From the NCBI GenBank assembly GCA_905250885.1, contig CAJNOQ010002000.1:1-27009 (forward strand): a DNA stretch of 27,009 bases. Direction: 5' to 3'. The notes beneath the pieces are model-generated. The model worked only from the letters and a program-made list of their open reading frames with translations. It searched no databases and was not told the origin of the DNA. Numbering within the stretch: the stretch's first letter is position 1; every line of letters begins with the position of its first letter. The DNA comes from Didymodactylos carnosus (Eukaryota; Rotifera; Eurotatoria; Philodinida; Philodinidae). The position numbers were made by a program, and so were the translations under genes. This document shows, in pieces, positions 21,054 through 27,009 of this stretch.

Positions 21054-22407
21054 TTTGCTGATATAGATGCTTTAAGCGATTTTGCTTCGGAGGACGAAAT
21101 TTTATTTGATCTCGGAGCAACATTCGTAATTCAGACAATCGAACCCGATCACGAGTTGTTGCGTAATCAGAATGCCCGAGACTGATCAAGTAGAAGAAGT
21201 TGCTCGAGAATACACTGAATCAAAGAAGAAAGAAATGAAACGATCGAGTCCTACGCTTGTATTCGGTGATCTTCTCATAGACATTGGTGAATATTCTAAA
21301 GCGCTTACGTACTTCACAAGACTATTAGATGATCCGAAGGACGGAGATCTAGTTTCGATCTACTGTGCAATTGGACGTGCTAGTTCAAGAAGAGGTGAAT
21401 ATAAAGAGTCATTAAATAACTGTGACCGCGCTCGTGATATAGGGATGAATGAGAACCAATCACAGACAACAAAGACTGCAAGCAATATCGGAAGACGTTG
21501 CCCTTGTTTATCTTGCAACAGGTGATTATGATCAAGCCTTGAAATATCAATTGAGAGCGTTAGAAATGAAACAAATCTCCCTTTCGCCAAGCCATGACAA
21601 TATAGCTAGAAGTCTGACGAATATTGACGTTGTTTATCATGCAAAGGGTGATTATGGTCAAGCACTGGATTATTATATGAAAGCATTGAAGATGCAAGAA
21701 ATCTCTCTTCCTAGGAACCATGCTAGCACAGCGAACACTCTAATGAACATTAGCCTTGTTTATCATGAAAAGGGTGATTATGATCAAGTTTTGGATTATT
21801 ATATGAAAGCTCTCGTAATACAGGAGAGCTCGAAAAGAAATGCTGTAGCTGCTGAGCTGCAGTATAGAACCGGAGCATGTTATGTGGAGAAAGGTAGTTA
21901 CGACCTCGCTTTGCTGCACTTCAACGAATGTTTGAAAATATATGAAGAATATTGTGACGATTCAAATATCGCAATGATGCATGTGAAAATTGCGCAGCTC
22001 GGAGGACAAATACAAGACTATGATTTGGGTGTAGAGTATTTTGCGAAAGCTTTAGTATTACTGGAAAAATTGAATATGAAAGATGTTGCCAGTTTACACA
22101 ACGGGATCGGATGGTATTATTATATGAAAGGGGATTTTGATTTGGCTACTGATATTGCACTATATCGATGGAACTATATGAGGAGTGTTCATTATGTGAG
22201 GATCCAGAATGTGCAAATGTTCTTAACAGTTTAGGTCGTGTTAGTTTCGCAAAAGATGATAATGATGAAGCTATTGATCATTGTTCAAAGTCGATGAAGT
22301 TATTTAAAAGTAAAATGCTATTTGATCATCCTGCTGTTGCTGATAATTATGAGGTTTTCGGGAATATATACAAGAAAAATGGTCAAAACCTTCTTGCTTT
22401 TGAATAG
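21054..22407 (+). pseudogene. Truncated ADP-ribosyltransferase plus kinesin-light-chain-type TPR gene
   Basis: From 21054 a frame reads ADIDALSDFASEDEILFDLG and ATFVIQ, resembling the end of an arginine ADP-ribosyltransferase (ART) domain, and stops at 21183-21185. From 21172 another frame enters TPR repeats (FGDLLIDIGEYSKALTYF). A further shift near 21440 leads to 21449-22234, with at least five TPR units of the kind VYHAKGDYGQALDYYMKAL. A last shift near 22165 gives the final units up to the stop at 22407. Three frame changes and the lost catalytic part of ART show a pseudogene. An ART domain followed by such TPRs is a common protein arrangement in bdelloid rotifers. The TPRs would have served protein binding. 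Confidence 0.8.
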
Positions 22408-22429
22408 GGGTGTTAATTCAGTGTCACTT

Positions 22430-22550
22430 TAGAAAAATAAATGTAAATGAATCATTTATATTTAAAAAATAAATATAAATAAATCAAAAAAAAATTTATC
22501 TTTATTTTATAAAAGTAAATGGTTTATTTATATTTATTTTTGGGTGTCAA
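22430..22550. repeat. AT-rich inverted repeat
   Basis: Copies of AAATAAATATAAATAAATC-like sequence on the left pair with TTTATTTATATTTATTTTT on the right. This low-complexity hairpin directly follows the TPR pseudogene. Confidence 0.5.
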
Positions 22551-22592
22551 TTGTTTTGATCACCAAAAAAAGATACTTTTGATCACCAAACG

Positions 22593-22912
22593 CTTTTACG
22601 ATTAGTGTTAATAGCAACAGCAGTTAAAGACATGACTAAAGTTTTTCATATCTGAGATGCTATTCATTTGTGTTATGATATTGTGGTCAATAAATTTGAT
22701 GTGGTACCTGTTGAAGAACAAGAGAAATTTAAATAACAAATAGATGAAAAAATTCGTGAATGTGACTTAAAGGTGTCAATCATGTAAGGTATGTTAGTGC
22801 AACAAATCCAAGACAATTTCCTTATTAGTTGGTTATGTTAGATTCATTGGCAAGTTCTCCACAAAATGTTTCTGATAATGATGAACCATTTGATTATGTT
22901 GTATACGAATAA
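22593..22912 (+). pseudogene. Unidentified coding remnant with several stops
   Basis: One frame from 22593 reads like protein (LLRLVLIATAVKDMTKVF, then VVNKFDVVPVEEQEKFK, then QIDEKIRECDLKVS) but is cut by stop codons. A shifted frame from 22835 reads MLDSLASSPQNVSDNDEPF to a stop at 22910-22912. Amino-acid use looks coding-like, but I do not recognise the family. It may be the tail of a decayed gene carried with a mobile element. Confidence 0.35.
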
Positions 22913-23270
22913 ACTAATTACATGATCAACTATATTTTGATTCATATGATTTAACAAAAAATTACAGAAACTAGTTGAATCTATTTTGAATATTATCTCT
23001 TTTGAGCGTTCAGAATTGTCATTGAGAATAAAAGTCAAATTGTTCATCTAATTAGTTAAAATCTATGAAAGTGTGCTTTATTTCGTTTGCTGTAATTTTT
23101 AATTTCCTTTAAATTCAGAAATCATTTTTTCTAATGTTAGTTTATTAAGTATCGCTAAAAATTTTTGACACATTTAACTTGACATACCTCGTCGATGTAG
23201 TTAGAATGAGAAAGTTGTCACGCAGAAGGAAAATATGAACGATGTTATCTATGATGTCTCACAGACTTTT
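22913..23270. other. AT-rich spacer, no gene seen
   Basis: The stretch holds short stop-rich frames only. Nothing recognisable separates the coding remnant from the large hairpin. Confidence 0.4.
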
Positions 23271-24366
23271 ATAAGATGCACGGAAAGCAAACTTGCAGTG
23301 AAATTTATTTTCGAACATATAATACATCCTTGGATAGAATATATGTACCTTGATTTTTTTTGACACTTTTTTTGGTCAAAAAATTAAAAAAACTCGAAAG
23401 GTGTCAAAAATTGAAGGTTTTTCGTCTTTTTTGAAATTATGTTATGAGATGGATTGTTCTGACTTGTTTCCCCCGATCCAGCATTGAAAACTGAATTAGA
23501 AAATGGTCTTCGAACACTTTTAGAACAAAACATCTATTCATAAAAATTTACGCAATGTCCATGGCTCAGAAACAGAACACAATTTTGCAAGCTTGTCACA
23601 GGTTTTTTCAGAGGTGCCAGAGCCAAAATGTTTACATGGTTAGATCCGCTAGATGATCAGCTTCAAAGTTACTCAAAGCTTTTCCAAAAATTCCTTTCCT
23701 CGCTGAGAAAAATCATTTTTTTTAAATCAGCGGCGAAAAAGTCGGCATTCTGCCAATAATTCTCAATTTTCTCGATCAGAACTCAACCTTTAGGCAATAA
23801 AAATATCGCATTCGGAATCAGAATCAAAAGCTGAGTCTATTGACGTGTATTTCGAAATTTTTAGTTGATTTTCAGTTTTGGGCAGCAGAATGCCGACTTT
23901 TTCGCCGCTGATTTAGAAAAAATGATTTTTCTCAGCGAGGAAAGGAATTTTTGGAAAAGCTTTGAGTAACTTTGAAGCTGATCATCTAGCGGATCTAATC
24001 ATGTAAAAATATTGGCTCTGGCGCCTCTGAAAAAACCTGTGACAGGCTTGCAAAATTGTGTTCTGTTTCTGAGCCATGGACATTGCGTAAATTTTTATGA
24101 ATAGATGTTTTGTTCTGAAAGTGTTCGAAGATCATTTTCTAATTCAGTTTTCAATGCTGGATCGGGGGAAACAAGTTAGAACAGTCCATCTCATAACATA
24201 ATTTCAAAATAGACGAAAAACTGTCCGTTTTTGACACCGTTCGAGTTTTTTAATTTTTTGACCAAAAAAAGTGTCAAAAAAATCAAGGTACATATATTCT
24301 ATTCAAGGATGTATTATATGTTCGAAAATAAAATTTCACTGCAAGTTTGCTTTCTGTGCATGTTAT
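23271..24366. repeat. Large foldback element, arms about 480 bp
   Basis: The left arm, 23271 to about 23755, is the reverse complement of about 23885-24366 with roughly 95% agreement by eye. Landmarks are AGCAAACTTGCAGTGAAATT near 23287 and its complement near 24334, and ATCAGCGGCGAAAAAGTCGG near 23728 and its complement near 23893. The loop is about 130 bp. No protein is recognisable in either arm. It is the largest palindromic structure in the window and ends about 340 bp before the start of the next gene. It is probably a non-autonomous foldback transposon; its transcript would form a long double-stranded RNA. Confidence 0.9.
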
Positions 24367-24701
24367 GACTGTCGAATTTTTCTTGATGTCTTATCGAATG
24401 ATTTTTCTATTTCTTTTTAGTTACTCTATTTTTAGTCTTTTGTCCTTCTTCGTTCTTCGACATGTAACGTCATACAGCCAACCCTGTTTTTGTTCTTTCA
24501 GTAGGATGAAGGTAAATACATCCTCTGCTTTGATAATCACAACATGCGCACATTGCTATTGTCGTTTTTGGTTTGCACTTTGACTCTCTTCTTCTAAACT
24601 TTACTTTCAGGGGAAACACATGCGCTGTCCTATTTTCAGATGAAATGATCTTCGATCTATCAAGCCTTCTTTTCAGATTCATTGTTCCTCCCTTTCGTAG
24701 C
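24367..24701. promoter_or_regulatory. Probable promoter and 5' leader of the two-exon gene
   Basis: The stretch between the hairpin and the start codon at 24702 is T-rich and contains acceptor-like sites (TTTCTTTTTAG near 24411, TTTCTTTCAG near 24494), so a 5' UTR intron is possible. No specific promoter motif is assigned. Confidence 0.3.
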
Positions 24702-25970
24702 ATGTCTTCAGCTGTACCTTCCCATAGTCCTAATCTCGCACAGAATCTTGAAAAAAATGAACTGTATCAAATTGGTCCTGGTTTTTGGAATGTTCGTGGT
24801 CATTTCAAAGTTCTCGCTAAACTTATCGATATTGAAACGCAAATGTCAATTATTCAGTTGCGTAATGGAAACTTTCTTATCGTAGACACAGTCGAATTTA
24901 CTGATCGTCTTCGAGCTGAAATCAATCATTTAACAGAGAATGGACAACGAATTGAAGCAGTTATTGGTACACATCCATTTCATACTCTATCATTTCCGGC
25001 TTTCTACGAAGCATATCCACATGTAGCTTACTACGGAACACCGAGACACTTACGTCGATTAACACAAATTCCATGGGTTGGAAATCTCGATGATTGTGAT
25101 GTCAGAAAAAAGTGGGAACCAGATGTAGTAATGCGTATTCCGGCAGGTTAGTCAGACAACAACAAATATGTTTCTCGAATTATTGGAACAATCCAAAAGC
25201 TTGATTTAGTTCGTGTATCTAATTGTTTATAACACTTCTTTTTTTCTAGTACCTTCTTTTAAAATAACCTCAAAAATTCTGTAACAATGACGGTCAAATG
25301 TAATTAGTTATAATCTAAGCACTTCTACTATTCCGTATAGATACAGCACTTAGAAAAGTTGGGAATCGTTCGTAAAACAGCAATATGCCACTTTTAGTAT
25401 GTGAGTGCAAATTTTTTTACTGAAGTCGTATAAACGGATTGACAAGTAAACAAACTCGTGCAGCCGAGGCAGACCAGTTATTGACATCAAAAGAAAAGCA
25501 TATCTTTTTTTGTCTTAGGTGCCGAATTTGTCAATCCTCAACCTGAATCATCCAATCACTTTATATGTGTGTTTGTCTTCCATCCTGCTTCACATACTCT
25601 TCACGTCGATGATACTCTAATGTACGTAGAGAAACCGGGCTTTCTTCTTAAATTATTTGGTTACAAGCATGGTGCATTCGCCTTTCATCCAACGATCAAA
25701 GGGCCTGGTCTGCATCCGACAGCTGATGCGCCGTATTTATTTCGTGACTGGATGCGCAATATGTTGCGTGACTGGCCTTTTGACAATGTATGCTGTGCTC
25801 ATATCGGTGTAAAGGTGGGCGGAGCACATGCCGATGTTGTCACACTTCTTGACAAAGCTGAGTCGTTGTTTACTAAATTGAGCAAAAAGAATCGCAAGAA
25901 GAACCCGGAAGGTGAACTGCCGCCTGGTAATCATCCTAATATGAATGTCAGCGGAGATGAATGTGGATGA
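24702..25970 (+). CDS. Uncharacterised protein, possibly metallo-beta-lactamase-fold-like; two exons
   Basis: Exons are 24702-25146 and 25519-25970, joined in phase 1 across a 372-bp GT-AG intron (donor GTTAGT), giving 298 residues. The product resembles a widespread eukaryotic hypothetical family of unknown function. Conserved-looking motifs are GPGFWNVRGHFK, NGNFLIVDT, GTHPFHTLSFPAFYEAYP, YYGTPRHLRRL, MRIPAGAEF, HTLHVDDTLMY, and AHIGVKVGGAHADV. The order of His/Asp motifs (THPFHT, then HVDD, then AHIG) recalls metallo-hydrolases, but the canonical HxHxDH is not present, so catalysis is uncertain. The Met at 24702 opens a plausible cytosolic N-terminus; an in-frame Met at 24645 would add a hydrophobic 19-residue extension. 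No disruption is seen. The C-terminus is a Lys-rich, then Pro/Asn-rich tail. Confidence 0.8.
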
Positions 25971-25987
25971 TTCTATTCAAATTTTAA

Positions 25988-25993
25988 AATAAA
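25988..25993 (+). terminator. Polyadenylation signal
   Basis: AATAAA lies 18 bp after the stop codon of the two-exon gene. Its distance and orientation suit the 3' end of that transcript. Confidence 0.6.
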
Positions 25994-26422
25994 GACTATT
26001 TTTGATCTTTTTCCAGATATTAGTCATGTAGCTCACGTGTTCATGTAACTTTAAACAATCGAGACGAGTACAGACGATACTGCTTGAACAATATAAATAT
26101 TAGACAGAACAAATATAAATGACATTCACGATCGTATTGTATAACAGACATGACCCATTCGTAAAAGATTTTAATATATGACGATTGCTTAGTGAAGATA
26201 CAAGCAGACGATTGAAAAAGACAAACAATATGTTAACCTTCGACTGTTTTTCTCAAAATGTATATATACCCACATTTCAATAAAATACACGTCGATCCTA
26301 AGGAATTTAGCGAACATATAATAGACTCAAACATTAAACTTGCCTTTACGTGTACACAACCATGTATTCGATGCGAGTCAGTGATCTATTAGAAAACAAC
26401 TCGATTTATCTGAAAAATATGA
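25994..26422. other. Intergenic AT-rich region
   Basis: No gene is seen between the poly(A) signal and the reverse transcriptase remnant. Only short stop-rich frames are present. Confidence 0.45.
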
Positions 26423-27009
26423 ATTTTAAGCTCTAACGTTCACGATATAGAATTGCAGCAGTATCAGTTCGGATTTCGTTCCAAATCGTCCACTGCTGAC
26501 GCTCTTCTATACATCACACATTCTATCTACACCAATCTCGATCAGGGAATAGACACTGCTCTTGTTCAATTTGATTTTGAAAAAGCCTTCGATCGTGTAC
26601 CACATCAGATTCTACTGACTAAACTTTCCGCTCTCGGAGTAACGGGTTCTGCATTTAAGTGGTTCTCTAGTTAACTTTCTAATCGTTGTCAGCGGGTACG
26701 AATTGAAAACTCTTATTCGAATACGATTGCTGTTCCATCCGGAGTGCCACAAGGTTCCATCCTTGGACCACTTCTTTTCTTAATTTTCATAAACGACCTG
26801 CCTGCTATTATTGTACCACCTGCATCATGCGCCTTATTTGCAGATGACTGTTCTTTGTTAAGTCCCGTTTCTGATCTTTATTCAGTTTCAGTCTGTCAGG
26901 AAAATATTGATCGTATAAATATATGGTGTCAATCACACCTTATGTCGTTAAATTACAGTAAATGTTCATGGTTACTTTTTTCGCACAGACCTCAAAACAA
27001 AGCGTATTC
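26423..27009 (+). pseudogene. 5'-truncated non-LTR retrotransposon reverse transcriptase with an in-frame stop
   Basis: The reading frame begins inside a reverse transcriptase domain: QYQFGFRSKSSTADALLY, then VQFDFEKAFDRVPHQILL with the first catalytic Asp, then SGVPQGSILGPLLFLIF, then the FADD box (CALFADDCSLL). These are the core RT motifs of Jockey/CR1-type non-LTR elements. A TAA at 26672-26674 interrupts the frame, after which it continues unchanged. Upstream endonuclease or ORF1 parts are missing; a TGA precedes at 26420. The element runs off the window end, so its 3' part cannot be judged. It is probably a dead copy. Confidence 0.9.

Overview
The window looks like animal nuclear DNA, most likely a bdelloid rotifer. 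It is AT-rich, with split genes whose introns are mostly 50-100 bp with GT-AG ends and a few of 0.3-2.8 kb. It carries a decayed ADP-ribosyltransferase plus kinesin-light-chain-type TPR gene of the sort abundant in bdelloids, a non-LTR reverse transcriptase remnant, and many foldback (inverted-repeat) elements. The taxonomic call is inference from gene content.

Layout. 1-2556 has no gene I can support; it holds two foldback structures (741-1173 and 1401-2075). 2557-19050 is one large plus-strand gene that I resolve into 36 exons, all joining in one reading frame (6711 bp, 2236 codons plus stop). It is a vault poly(ADP-ribose) polymerase, PARP4: BRCT, PARP regulatory helices, PARP catalytic domain with an intact H-Y-E triad, VIT, vWA with a MIDAS motif, and at the far C-terminus the region that in PARP4 binds the major vault protein. 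19204-19424 is a small element with perfect 19-bp terminal inverted repeats. About 20657-21016 holds a two-copy repeat with palindromic motifs. 21054-22407 is the broken ART-TPR gene and 22593-22912 an unidentified coding remnant. 23271-24366 is a 1.1-kb hairpin. 24702-25970 is an intact two-exon gene of an uncharacterised, possibly metallo-hydrolase-like family. 26423 to the window end is a 5'-truncated reverse transcriptase with an in-frame stop.

The main discovery candidate is inside the PARP4 gene. Between the vWA half and the vault-binding C-terminus, consecutive in-frame exons encode three segments that I recognise as parts of chaperone/client-recognition proteins: the last two helices of a 14-3-3 protein (exon 24), the N-terminal kinase-recognition motif of Cdc37 (end of exon 27), and an Hsp70 substrate-binding domain without its ATPase domain (exons 28-30). 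Vertebrate PARP4 is not known to have these. The arrangement suggests a vault-targeted ADP-ribosyltransferase that recruits phosphoproteins, kinases or unfolded clients. The homologies are read directly from the translated exons; the function is inference.

No other gene appears functionally linked to PARP4. The remaining sequence is mostly mobile-element debris, much of it able to fold into long RNA hairpins, including three elements inside PARP4 introns.
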